A DNA stretch of 64,000 bases from Acinetobacter bereziniae LMG 1003 = CIP 70.12 (GTDB lineage Bacteria > Pseudomonadota > Gammaproteobacteria > Pseudomonadales > Moraxellaceae): NCBI RefSeq assembly GCF_000368925.1, contig NZ_KB849755.1:463639-527638 (forward strand), in the 5' to 3' direction. The notes below the pieces were generated by a model, which was given only the letters and a program-made list of their open reading frames with translations, did not search any database and had not been told where the DNA came from. Below are positions 30,781-39,106 of this stretch, piece after piece (position 1 is the stretch's first letter; each line of letters starts with the position of its first letter). A program made the translations under genes and the position numbers.

Positions 30781-31924
30781 TCCTATGCAACAACGTGTCA
30801 TCGTCGGTATGTCTGGTGGTGTAGATTCATCTGTTTCTGCTGCGCTTTTACTTCAACAAGGATATCAAGTTGAAGGTCTTTTCATGAAAAATTGGGAAGA
30901 AGATGATGGTACGGAATACTGCACAGCTATGGAAGATCTTGCTGATGCACAAGCGGTCTGTGACAAAATTGGCATCAAATTACATACTGCCAACTTTGCC
31001 ATGGAATATTGGGATCGTGTTTTTGAGCACTTTTTAGCGGAATACGCTGCTGGTCGTACCCCGAATCCAGATATTTTATGCAATAAAGAAATTAAATTTC
31101 GTGCCTTCCTCGACCACGCTGTAAGCTTAGGTGCTGATTTTATTGCGACTGGACATTATTGCCGTCGTGGAGAAACAGCGACCAATAGTAAAGGCGATCA
31201 ATATGCACCTTTACTCCGTGGTGTAGATAACAATAAAGACCAAACTTATTTCCTGCATGCAGTTCATGGTCGTGAAATCAATAAAACATTATTCCCTGTG
31301 GGTGAGATTGAAAAGCCTCAAGTCCGCAAGATTGCTGAAGAACTTGGTTTGGTAACTGCAAAGAAAAAAGATTCAACAGGTATTTGTTTCATTGGTGAAC
31401 GCCGTTTTAATGACTTCTTAAAACAATATTTGCCTGCACAACCGGGAAAAATTGTTTTAGATTCTGGAAAAGAGGTTGGTGATCATCACGGCTTAATGTA
31501 CTATACGCTCGGTCAACGAGGTGGTATTGGTCTTGGTGGATTAAAAGGTGCCGAAGAAGGCGCTTGGTTTGTTCTACATAAGGACCTTGAAGGCAATCGT
31601 CTTGTCGTTGGTCAAGGTCACGAACATCCATTGATGCAAAGCACGATTTTATGGTCTGAAGCAATTGATTGGGTTGCTGGAGAGCAAGAGATTTCTGAAT
31701 CAGGTTTCCGATGCACGGCAAAAACTCGATACCGCCAACCAGATCAAGCATGTACAATTTATAAAGACAGCAATACACCAAGTGGTGTACGTGTCGAATT
31801 TGATGAACCACAACGTGCCGTTACACCGGGACAAAGTGTTGTTTTTTATGTTGATGAAGTTTGTTTAGGTGGTGGGGTGATTCATCATACCAATGCACCA
31901 AAACCAGACTTTATCGAGTCATGA
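30773..31924 (+). CDS. mnmA: tRNA 2-thiouridylase MnmA
   Basis: A 383-residue protein with the PP-loop SGGVDSS (residues 14-20), catalytic DILCNKEIKF Cys and GICFIGE Cys, and the NKDQTYFLHAV and YTLGQRGGIGLGG motifs. It installs the sulfur at C2 of U34 in tRNAs for Lys, Glu and Gln, receiving sulfur from IscS through the Tus relay and activating the base with ATP. Cytosolic. The start overlaps nudJ. hflD follows 27 bp later, as in E. coli. Confidence 0.96.
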   Translation: MPNPMQQRVIVGMSGGVDSSVSAALLLQQGYQVEGLFMKNWEEDDGTEYCTAMEDLADAQAVCDKIGIKLHTANFAMEYWDRVFEHFLAEYAAGRTPNPDILCNKEIKFRAFLDHAVSLGADFIATGHYCRRGETATNSKGDQYAPLLRGVDNNKDQTYFLHAVHGREINKTLFPVGEIEKPQVRKIAEELGLVTAKKKDSTGICFIGERRFNDFLKQYLPAQPGKIVLDSGKEVGDHHGLMYYTLGQRGGIGLGGLKGAEEGAWFVLHKDLEGNRLVVGQGHEHPLMQSTILWSEAIDWVAGEQEISESGFRCTAKTRYRQPDQACTIYKDSNTPSGVRVEFDEPQRAVTPGQSVVFYVDEVCLGGGVIHHTNAPKPDFIES

Positions 31925-31951
31925 TTAAACATTATTTAAAGGAATTTAGGC

Positions 31952-32683
31952 ATGGTTGAGTTGCCCTTTCAACAGCCTCAGACTTTGAATCAACGCCAAA
32001 ATCGAGCTTTGGCGTTAGCGGCTGTGTTTCAAGCAACACAGCTGACCCATATGACGGCTATGACTGGTCGTCAAAGCATCGGGGAAAGTGGCAATTTTTA
32101 TTTTGAACAATTGATTAAAGCCAGTCTCAATATACGCCCTTCAGACAATCAGTCTGGTCAAACCTTAGATTTTTTTAATCAATTGGCTGATATTTCTTTA
32201 GGTTTAAAGGCATTAGAAAGCAGCATCACTCAGCCCTTTTCCACCTCACCAAAATCCAGAATTCCCAAGTTAGCCAGTGCAAAACTGCCAATGTCATATG
32301 CAATGTCATTGTTAGCATTAGAAAAAAAAGTCTATAGCAACCCAAAATTCGTTGAAATTATTCATCAATCCCAGCAAAAAATTTTAAAACAGTTGTCCTT
32401 CTTCGATAATAACTACTTACACCCGAGTATTATTGCCAACTTAGCACAAGCATATGTCGACACTGCTGGTCAAATTAATCCAAGAATTTTAGTGCGGGGT
32501 AATGCAGAAGCATTTAAAGATACTGCACACACCAATCGTATTCGCGCAAGTTTATTTACAGGTTTACAGATGGCTCACCTATGGCGTCAATTAGGTGGTA
32601 GTTCATGGAATATGATCTTTAGCAAACGTAAACTTCTTCAAGATATTCAGGATCTTGCTCGATTACAATATCAGGTTGTGTAA
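31952..32683 (+). CDS. hflD: HflD homolog (lysogenization regulator family)
   Basis: A 243-residue helical protein with the family motifs LALAAVFQATQLTHMTAMTG near residues 20-40, YAMSLLALEKK and a C-terminal NRIRASLFTGLQMAHLWRQL. E. coli HflD (213 aa) binds the membrane and lambda CII; its normal cellular role is still unclear. Location after mnmA and before purB is the conserved order. AAGGAATTTAGGC precedes the ATG. Confidence 0.9.
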   Translation: MVELPFQQPQTLNQRQNRALALAAVFQATQLTHMTAMTGRQSIGESGNFYFEQLIKASLNIRPSDNQSGQTLDFFNQLADISLGLKALESSITQPFSTSPKSRIPKLASAKLPMSYAMSLLALEKKVYSNPKFVEIIHQSQQKILKQLSFFDNNYLHPSIIANLAQAYVDTAGQINPRILVRGNAEAFKDTAHTNRIRASLFTGLQMAHLWRQLGGSSWNMIFSKRKLLQDIQDLARLQYQVV

Positions 32684-32803
32684 TTTGATATTGATCGAGT
32701 TTCGGTTTTACACAGGGTCATGTTGATATTTTATAGATGGTTTTAACATTGAGTATTTGTAAAATATAAATATGACCTATATTCCAAAGTTTAAGGAATC
32801 TTT

Positions 32804-34192
32804 ATGAACGCTTTAACCGCACTTTCTCCATTAGATGGACGCTATGCAAGTAAATGTGATGCTTTGCGCCCTTACCTCTCTGAGTTTGGTTTAATCCATG
32901 CTCGTGTGACTGTTGAAGTGCGTTGGTTACAAGCGCTTGCAAACCGTCCTGAAATCACCGAAGTGCCTGCTTTCTCAACTGAAACAAACAATGCTTTAGA
33001 TGCAATTGTGGCTCAATTTTCTGAACAAGATGCAAATCGCATTAAAGAAATCGAGCGCACAACCAATCATGATGTAAAAGCAGTTGAATACTTCCTTAAA
33101 GAAAAAATTGCACATATTGATGAACTTAAAAATGCGGGCGAATTCATTCACTTTGCATGCACATCAGAAGACATTAACAACCTTTCTCACGCATTAATGC
33201 TAAAAAATGGTCGTGATGTTTTAGTGGCTTCAATGCAACAAATTGTTGATTCAATCGTAGATTTGGCTGAGAAACACGCTGAACAACCGATGTTATCGCG
33301 TACCCATGGTCAAACAGCTAGCCCAACAACTTTGGGTAAAGAAATGGCGAATGTTGCATATCGTTTAGCGCGTCAGATCAAACAATTTAATCAAGTTGAA
33401 TTGCTCGGTAAAATTAACGGTGCTGTAGGTAACTACAATGCACATTACTCTGCATACCCTGAAATCAACTGGCCTGCACATGCTCAAACTTTTGTTGAGT
33501 CATTAGGCTTAACATTCAACCCATATACAACCCAAATCGAACCTCACGATTATATTGCTGAATTATTTGATGCTTTACGTCGCTTCAACACAATTTTGAT
33601 CGACTTTAACCGTGACGTATGGGGTTATATCTCACTCGGTTTCTTCAAACAACGTTTGAAAGAAGGTGAAGTTGGTTCTTCGACTATGCCACATAAAGTA
33701 AACCCGATTGATTTTGAAAACTCTGAAGGTAACTTGGGTATTGCAAATGCGGTATTGGCGCATTTGGGTGAAAAACTTCCTATTTCTCGCTGGCAGCGTG
33801 ACCTTACTGACTCTACAGTGCTGCGTAACATGGGTGTTGGTTTAGCACAAAGCTTAATCGCATTTGAAGCATGCTTAAAAGGTATTGGTAAACTTGAATT
33901 AAATGCTACTCGTTTAAATGAAGATCTTGATCATGCTCAAGAAGTATTGGCTGAACCAATTCAAACAGTTATGCGTCGTTATGCAGTTGAAAAACCTTAT
34001 GAAAAATTAAAAGCATTGACGCGTGGTCAAGCAATGACACGCGATATGATGGTCAACTTTGTCAATGGTACTGAGCTTGAAGCTGTACCTGCTGCTGATC
34101 GTGCGCGTTTAGCTGAAATGACCCCAGCAACTTATACTGGTAATGCTGCTGATCAAGCGAAGCAAATTAAAGATCTCATCGCTAAAATCTAA
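32804..34192 (+). CDS. purB: Adenylosuccinate lyase
   Basis: A 462-residue protein with the signature SSTMPHKVNPIDFENSEG near residue 291, and conserved RTHGQTASPTTLGKE and FACTSEDINNLSHA. It cleaves adenylosuccinate to AMP and SAICAR to AICAR, two steps of purine synthesis. Length equals the E. coli enzyme. AAGGAATCTTT precedes the ATG. A strong terminator (34221-34242) follows. Cytosolic tetramer. Confidence 0.97.
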   Translation: MNALTALSPLDGRYASKCDALRPYLSEFGLIHARVTVEVRWLQALANRPEITEVPAFSTETNNALDAIVAQFSEQDANRIKEIERTTNHDVKAVEYFLKEKIAHIDELKNAGEFIHFACTSEDINNLSHALMLKNGRDVLVASMQQIVDSIVDLAEKHAEQPMLSRTHGQTASPTTLGKEMANVAYRLARQIKQFNQVELLGKINGAVGNYNAHYSAYPEINWPAHAQTFVESLGLTFNPYTTQIEPHDYIAELFDALRRFNTILIDFNRDVWGYISLGFFKQRLKEGEVGSSTMPHKVNPIDFENSEGNLGIANAVLAHLGEKLPISRWQRDLTDSTVLRNMGVGLAQSLIAFEACLKGIGKLELNATRLNEDLDHAQEVLAEPIQTVMRRYAVEKPYEKLKALTRGQAMTRDMMVNFVNGTELEAVPAADRARLAEMTPATYTGNAADQAKQIKDLIAKI

Positions 34193-34220
34193 GATTTGTA
34201 ATCCTTTTTTAGTCATAAAA

Positions 34221-34242
34221 ATGCGAAGCTAAAGCTTCGCAT
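34221..34242 (+). terminator. Terminator after purB
   Basis: Perfect 9-bp stem ATGCGAAGC / GCTTCGCAT (34221-34229, 34234-34242), loop TAAA, then seven or more T. A classical intrinsic terminator. Confidence 0.92.
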
Positions 34243-34295
34243 TTTTTTTGCATTTTGATTACAATGCGCATTAATAATTTTTAGAAAACAATATA

Positions 34296-34925
34296 ATGAT
34301 CTACCACTCTTTAACCCCAAAACACTGGCTAGTACTGGCAGTTCTAGCAATTGCCATTATTTTGGCAAGTATCAATCCATTAGAATATCCGTCCTACATG
34401 TTGCATCAAATTGGTACGGTGCTGATGTTGCTTGCTTTATTCTTCTGTTTAAAGAAAATTGGACTGAGTTTTTCCTCATTTCTACTCTATATCTTATTTC
34501 TGATCATTCATGTCATCGCTGCTCATTATCTTTATTCCTATGTGCCGTATAATGATTGGTCAATCCAATATTTACACTTTGACCTTAACCAAGCCATGGG
34601 ATGGTCACGCAATATGTTTGATCGCTTTGTACATTTTTTTTATGGCTTGTTTCTCTACCCATTTTTCTATCGCCTTTTCCAAGTCTGGCTACCAAATTTA
34701 AAACCAAGCGTTTTATTCATTCTGGTGATTCAATTTGTCATGGCAACCAGCTTATTTTATGAATGGATTGAATGGTGGTTGGCAATTGGTTTATCCCCAG
34801 AAGAAGCTGAAAACTATAATGGACAACAAGGCGATGTTTGGGATGCACATAAAGACATGTTCTTAGCAACAATCGGTGCAATTATTACAGGATTGCTAAG
34901 TCTAAAAACCAACAAACAAAATTAA
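34296..34925 (+). CDS. DUF2238 (YjdF-like) inner-membrane protein
   Basis: A 209-residue protein with about five to six membrane segments (for example WLVLAVLAIAIILASI, IGTVLMLLALFFCLKKI). The family motif NMFDRFVHFFYGLFLYP, SLFYEWIEWW and GQQGDVWDAHKDMFLATIGA identifies it as DUF2238. Function unknown in the family; the conserved Asp, His and Glu residues at membrane edges suggest metal binding or catalysis. Single-gene transcription unit. Confidence 0.85.
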   Translation: MIYHSLTPKHWLVLAVLAIAIILASINPLEYPSYMLHQIGTVLMLLALFFCLKKIGLSFSSFLLYILFLIIHVIAAHYLYSYVPYNDWSIQYLHFDLNQAMGWSRNMFDRFVHFFYGLFLYPFFYRLFQVWLPNLKPSVLFILVIQFVMATSLFYEWIEWWLAIGLSPEEAENYNGQQGDVWDAHKDMFLATIGAIITGLLSLKTNKQN

Positions 34926-34986
34926 GATCACTTTTAAGACTGCATATATTCACCAAATGTTAACGGTTTGGTGAATATCAGTTAAT

Positions 34987-35364
34987 CTAAGATTTATTTA
35001 GATTTTCTTTATTTGCCAAAATATCTGGCAAGCTTCTCTCGATCCAACCAATCACATAACTTATTTTTTCAGCGGCTTGTGCACCCAAAATCGTCAATTG
35101 ATACTCAACCTTTGGCGGAACTTCAGGATAAACCGTACGTAAAATAAATCCATCTTGTTCCAATACCCGTAAAGTTTGTGCCAGCATTTTTTCACTAATA
35201 CCTTCAATACGGTTGCGCAACTCACTAAATCGTTGCACACCATCACTTAAACACCGCAGAACTAACACAGACCACTTACTGGTTAAATGCTCCAATATTT
35301 CTCTAGATGGGCATTCACTGGATAAAACTTGACCAATTAAATGACTTGAAGCATAGATGCTCAT
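34987..35364 (-). CDS. HxlR-family transcriptional regulator (QorR/YtfH-like)
   Basis: A 125-residue winged-helix protein starting MSIYASSHLIGQVLSSECPS. The Cys in ECPSREILEHLTSKWSVLVL is the HxlR-type sensor position; SEKMLAQTLRVLEQDGFI is the recognition region, and PPKVEYQLTILG the wing. In the related QorR/YpdR group the Cys senses electrophiles or oxidants. GGAGAG lies five bases before the ATG at 35364. It faces a QorB-like reductase across a palindrome (35406-35422), the likely shared operator. Confidence 0.88.
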   Translation of the reverse strand: MSIYASSHLIGQVLSSECPSREILEHLTSKWSVLVLRCLSDGVQRFSELRNRIEGISEKMLAQTLRVLEQDGFILRTVYPEVPPKVEYQLTILGAQAAEKISYVIGWIERSLPDILANKENLNKS

Positions 35365-35405
35365 GAATTCTCTCCATACAGTAATTAGCTTACTTTTCGG
35401 TACGT

Positions 35406-35422
35406 ACTTACATTTGGTAAGT
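35406..35422. promoter_or_regulatory. Operator of the HxlR regulator
   Basis: Perfect inverted repeat ACTTAC-ATTTG-GTAAGT between the divergent genes. The family's known sites have this form (TACTTAC-n5-GTAAGTA type). Binding would repress both genes until the regulator's Cys reacts. Confidence 0.7.
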
Positions 35423-35490
35423 TTAGTAACTATGATAATAGCATCAAGTTTAAAAAACATCCAATCCAAATCAATCAAAAGGTGAACTTT

Positions 35491-36342
35491 ATGAAAATCG
35501 CAATTACAGGTGCTACAGGTCAACTTGGGCAATTGGTCATTCAGAGTTTAGTGAAACGCATCCCGGCAGAAAATATCGTGGCTTTAGTCCGTAACTTAGA
35601 TAAAGCACAAGCACTTCAACAAATCGGTATCGAACTTCGCCAATTTGATTATGACCAACCAGACACATTGGTTCCTGCATTACAGGGCATTGATAAACTA
35701 TTACTCATTTCAGCCAATGAAATTGGACGCCGTACACCGCAGCATAAAGCTGTGATTGATGCAGCAGTGATTGCCAAAGTCCCTTATATTGCCTATACCA
35801 GCTTACTCAATGCAACGCATAGCCCATTGGGTTTAGCAGCAGAACATCGTGAAACTGAAGCCCTTATTTTAGCAAGTGGTTTGAGCTATACCCTGTTACG
35901 CAACAATTGGTATAACGAAAACTACTTAGTCAATGTGCAACATACCGCAGAAACAGGCACACTTTATGGCAGCGCTCAGGACGGCAAAATTAGTTCAGCG
36001 TCTCGACTCGATTATGCTGAAGCAGCAGCTAAAGTACTGAGTTCAACAGGTCATGAAAACAAAACCTATGAACTTGCTGGCTCAACCAGTTTTACGCTTT
36101 TCGACTTGGCATCTTATATTGGTCAAGCGTCTGGAAAATCTGTTCAATACCAAAATATCAGTGCTGAGGACTATACACAAGCACTCACTACGGCTGGCTT
36201 ACCAAGCGAATTAGTCAGTGTGATTGTCGATGCGGATGTCCAAACTGCACATGGTGCTATGTTCAGTACTCGTGAAGATTTAGAACAATTGATTGGTCGC
36301 AAAACCACCGATATTCAATCTCAAGTGAAATCACTTTTTTAG
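35491..36342 (+). CDS. qorB: NAD(P)-binding quinone oxidoreductase, QorB-like
   Basis: A 283-residue NmrA-type Rossmann protein. The dinucleotide motif is GATGQLGQ near residues 7-14. YIAYTSLLNATHSPLGLAAE followed by LRNNWYNENYL are hallmarks of QorB, which reduces quinones using NADPH. AGGTGAAC precedes the ATG at 35491. Control by the divergent HxlR regulator fits protection against quinone or aldehyde stress. Cytosolic. Confidence 0.87.
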   Translation: MKIAITGATGQLGQLVIQSLVKRIPAENIVALVRNLDKAQALQQIGIELRQFDYDQPDTLVPALQGIDKLLLISANEIGRRTPQHKAVIDAAVIAKVPYIAYTSLLNATHSPLGLAAEHRETEALILASGLSYTLLRNNWYNENYLVNVQHTAETGTLYGSAQDGKISSASRLDYAEAAAKVLSSTGHENKTYELAGSTSFTLFDLASYIGQASGKSVQYQNISAEDYTQALTTAGLPSELVSVIVDADVQTAHGAMFSTREDLEQLIGRKTTDIQSQVKSLF

Positions 36343-36434
36343 CATCTATGCGTTTGCAATCTATTCGCACCTTCTGAACACGAGACAACCAATGCCACGA
36401 TATTGAAGTAAATAAATATCGTGGCAAAACAATG

Positions 36435-37115
36435 CTATGGATGAATATTACGTACAGGTAGATCAATATTCATCTGTAAATCTGCGAATGATTGTCTTTT
36501 GGTGTTGTACATCGTTGCATCAAATGTTGCAATTTTTTGCATGGTCATCGGATCATTAATATTGAGCATCGGTTTTAGCTGATGTTTGACATATAAACTA
36601 ATCAGCTCATTAAATTCCAAATAGATTGGACCATCAAACATGATTTTGATCGGTACTTGATAATGTCGCTTGATGTTGAAAGGTACAGAAAGCTTAATCG
36701 GAATGTCCAGTTTTAAAGGAAATTCAGGTAGCAGTTTATTTTGATAAACCAAATCAGTGGTTGTTTCTAATGGCATCACTGTTTCGATTTGGATTTGAGT
36801 CGAATAGTCTAAATCAACCTCAATCGGTGTGGTGACCACAAAACTTAAATTGGCTAAATATTTGCCATTTAAAGGTAAAGTTAATTCGCGATTGATATCT
36901 AGTGTTGTATCTAAAGCTCCTTTGGCATGGGTCTCTAAATAGTTACCCACATGAATTTTTGTAGGTAAAGATTCAGACAATTGAATTTGTGCCTGCTGAG
37001 CAGAAACTTGCATTGAGGTCTGAATGTTTAAATATAACCAGACACCGATTGCAACACATAATACGACAATGAGGAAACTGAATAATAACGTTTTAAGCGA
37101 TTTAAATAACCACAT
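36435..37115 (-). CDS. Membrane-anchored periplasmic beta-rich protein (226 aa)
   Basis: A 226-residue protein with an N-terminal anchor (LLFSFLIVVLCVAIGVWLYL) and a periplasmic domain of short alternating strands with recurring Pro-Ile/Leu steps (PLKLDIPIKLSVPFNIKRHY). It is 13 bp downstream of a paralogous gene of the same design, so the two probably act together. Family not recognised. The repeating pattern suggests an elongated beta structure, perhaps bridging the periplasm; that is inference. Confidence 0.7.
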   Translation of the reverse strand: MWLFKSLKTLLFSFLIVVLCVAIGVWLYLNIQTSMQVSAQQAQIQLSESLPTKIHVGNYLETHAKGALDTTLDINRELTLPLNGKYLANLSFVVTTPIEVDLDYSTQIQIETVMPLETTTDLVYQNKLLPEFPLKLDIPIKLSVPFNIKRHYQVPIKIMFDGPIYLEFNELISLYVKHQLKPMLNINDPMTMQKIATFDATMYNTKRQSFADLQMNIDLPVRNIHP

Positions 37116-37128
37116 ATCTCAGATCAAC

Positions 37129-37863
37129 CTAATTCAATGCTTCAGATTGAGTATGTTCACGCTCAGCTTGTCCAGCGGTCTGACGTGAAATTTTTATACT
37201 GTTTAGCGGTATTTTTAATTGCCCTTTCTCAATTTTTACTGGCAAAGTATTTTGAACATCTACCGTGGCTTGCAATGCAGATTTGATCGGTACATTGAGG
37301 TGACCTTGAATCGGAATATTGGTTTTAAGCGTTGCGTCTAATGGAATATGCAAATTTTCTTTAAGTAAAACTTTAACAGGTGCATCAAATTTTAAATGTA
37401 TGCTTTGATTCAACGGAACTTGTAAGTTAATGGGCACATCCATCTTCACCGGGATGGTACCTTTCAGAGGTAAAGTAATATCTTTTCCAAGAACTGTGAC
37501 TTTCACTTTGGTATCAATCGGCATATCCTGATTGATTTTAATCACTTCATTCACAGGAATACTGGTTTCGATTGGTACTTGATTATCAAAGTAAACATGG
37601 GGCGTTAAAGTCTGAGTGATCGGTAAATTCAATTTTTCATGGATTGGAATTTCAGCATTCACTTTCCCTTTAACATCAACATTCAGGGCATCATGAATTT
37701 GTACTTTGGCTTGTAGCGGTTCTTTTAAATCAATACGGACAGCCTGATTTTCTAAAGGAATATAAATACTAAAATACTTAAATACCCAAATAGCAAGCAT
37801 AACTCCACAAAGTGTAGCCACACAGATAAAGGCGATTCCTGCCATAATTTGCTTCAACTGCAA
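37129..37863 (-). CDS. Membrane-anchored protein with Pro-Ile repeat pattern (244 aa)
   Basis: A 244-residue protein with an N-terminal membrane helix (IMAGIAFICVATLCGVMLAI) and a domain where the pattern (hydrophobic)-x-(hydrophobic)-Pro-(Ile/Val/Leu) recurs about a dozen times (PVKMDVPINLQVPLNQSIHL, LNVPIKSALQATVDVQNTLP). The C-terminal tail is charged. It heads a two-gene operon with a paralog. The repeat predicts a regular beta-ladder or solenoid. No known family identified. Confidence 0.7.
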   Translation of the reverse strand: MQLKQIMAGIAFICVATLCGVMLAIWVFKYFSIYIPLENQAVRIDLKEPLQAKVQIHDALNVDVKGKVNAEIPIHEKLNLPITQTLTPHVYFDNQVPIETSIPVNEVIKINQDMPIDTKVKVTVLGKDITLPLKGTIPVKMDVPINLQVPLNQSIHLKFDAPVKVLLKENLHIPLDATLKTNIPIQGHLNVPIKSALQATVDVQNTLPVKIEKGQLKIPLNSIKISRQTAGQAEREHTQSEALN

Positions 37864-38005
37864 AATCCATTCCTTAATTTTTTATTTAATAATTAAGGTT
37901 TATTTTAAATATTTATGTGAATAAATATGCTTTTTTATGTATAAAAGTCGAAGTAATTTGTTCGTTTAATAAACAAACAATCATTTTTATCTGCCTCTCT
38001 TATGC

Positions 38006-38464
38006 TTAGTTTAGCTCAAGCAACCAATAACATTGAACAATCGCAAGATTTTTCTTATATTCAACGCTGACCTGACTTTTCTGATGATTTTGTTTAAATT
38101 TGAGTGTTTTAAATTTCTTTTTAGCCGATTCTGAACTGAGATCAAAATATAAATATTCATTAAATTGCTGCGCTAGCCGCCCAAAACTAAATTCCATTTT
38201 GCGTATCGGTATACCAGCATAACTGACATTTTGGACTTGATATACACTGGAATCATAAACATTTTTATCGACATAGCTTGATTTTGTAGTATGACGCTTT
38301 AAGGGTTCAATCAATTCATTATCATCATTATGAAAATCATATTGCTGTCGGATTGCGCAATTTTTCTCAAAGCGATCTTGTAATAAGGGGCGTAATTCTA
38401 AAGGCTTCGCATAAATCACCTCAGTTAACAGCAATATCATGCTGAGTAATATTAGCTTTTTCAT
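38006..38464 (-). CDS. Secreted protein, paralog of the upstream gene (152 aa)
   Basis: A 152-residue protein with signal peptide MKKLILLSMILLLTEVIYA. The mature start (LLQDRFEKNCAIRQQYDFHN) is nearly the same as that of the next gene, and both share a later YLYFDLSS/YLHFDLPT segment and a final Cys. The two Cys (NCAI and VQCYW) probably form a disulfide. It appears to be a small periplasmic protein of unknown function, duplicated in tandem. Confidence 0.65.
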   Translation of the reverse strand: MKKLILLSMILLLTEVIYAKPLELRPLLQDRFEKNCAIRQQYDFHNDDNELIEPLKRHTTKSSYVDKNVYDSSVYQVQNVSYAGIPIRKMEFSFGRLAQQFNEYLYFDLSSESAKKKFKTLKFKQNHQKSQVSVEYKKNLAIVQCYWLLELN

Positions 38465-38506
38465 ATTATTTCCCTTTAATGTAAATGACTGACTATGAAA
38501 TCGCTT

Positions 38507-38992
38507 TTATTCAGCTGTATTTTTATCTGCCCAAGCGCAAATCGCGATACCCTTATTTTTGCCTTCTCCAACCATTACAAAATTTGCAGCTTTAGCATTT
38601 TGCTGTTTTTTCTTTTTAATTTCATTAAATTGTTGCTGTGCTGAAGCAGTTGGGAGATCGAAATGTAAATACTCCATTAAAGTCAATCCTCGCCCCCATA
38701 CAAACTCAATTTTTGTGACAATCAGTCCCCGATAAGTCGTATTTTTTAAAGTAAGGATTCTACTCACATAGGCGTTTTGTTCATCAACTTCATCTTTAGC
38801 CACCTGATTCATTAATATTGGCAGAATTTCATCATCGCGAACATAATAATCAAATTGCTGGCGAACCTCACAATTTTGTTCAAAACGATCTTGCAATATT
38901 GGAGTTAAATCAAGGCTTGTTTGCGGGGTTGCATGGATTATTGTTGATAAATTCAGCAAAACCAAAGCGAAAATTGGTAAATTTTTATTCAT
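38507..38992 (-). CDS. Secreted protein with DRFEQNCEVRQQ motif (161 aa)
   Basis: A 161-residue protein with signal peptide MNKNLPIFALVLLNLSTIIHA. Mature sequence: PILQDRFEQNCEVRQQFDYY, then a Thr/Tyr segment (LKNTTYRGLIVTKIEFVWGR), YLHFDLPTASAQQQFNEIKK and a last Cys in IAICAWADK. It precedes and resembles the gene at 38006-38464. Periplasmic location is predicted. No known family. Confidence 0.65.
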   Translation of the reverse strand: MNKNLPIFALVLLNLSTIIHATPQTSLDLTPILQDRFEQNCEVRQQFDYYVRDDEILPILMNQVAKDEVDEQNAYVSRILTLKNTTYRGLIVTKIEFVWGRGLTLMEYLHFDLPTASAQQQFNEIKKKKQQNAKAANFVMVGEGKNKGIAICAWADKNTAE

Positions 38993-39062
38993 TTTTAATA
39001 TGCTCTAAATTTCGGTTAAAATCGTTTATTAGATTTAAACCAAGATAAATTTAGAATATAAA

Positions 39063-39090
39063 AAAAGGAGCTTCAGATGAAGCTCCTTTT
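39063..39090. terminator. Bidirectional terminator between gap and the secreted-protein pair
   Basis: Twelve-base stem AAAAGGAGCTTC / GAAGCTCCTTTT (39063-39074 and 39079-39090) with loop AGAT, with A-runs before and T-runs after, so it can act on both strands. It mainly ends the gap transcript. Confidence 0.9.
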
Positions 39091-39106
39091 TACTGAATAT
39101 TACAAA

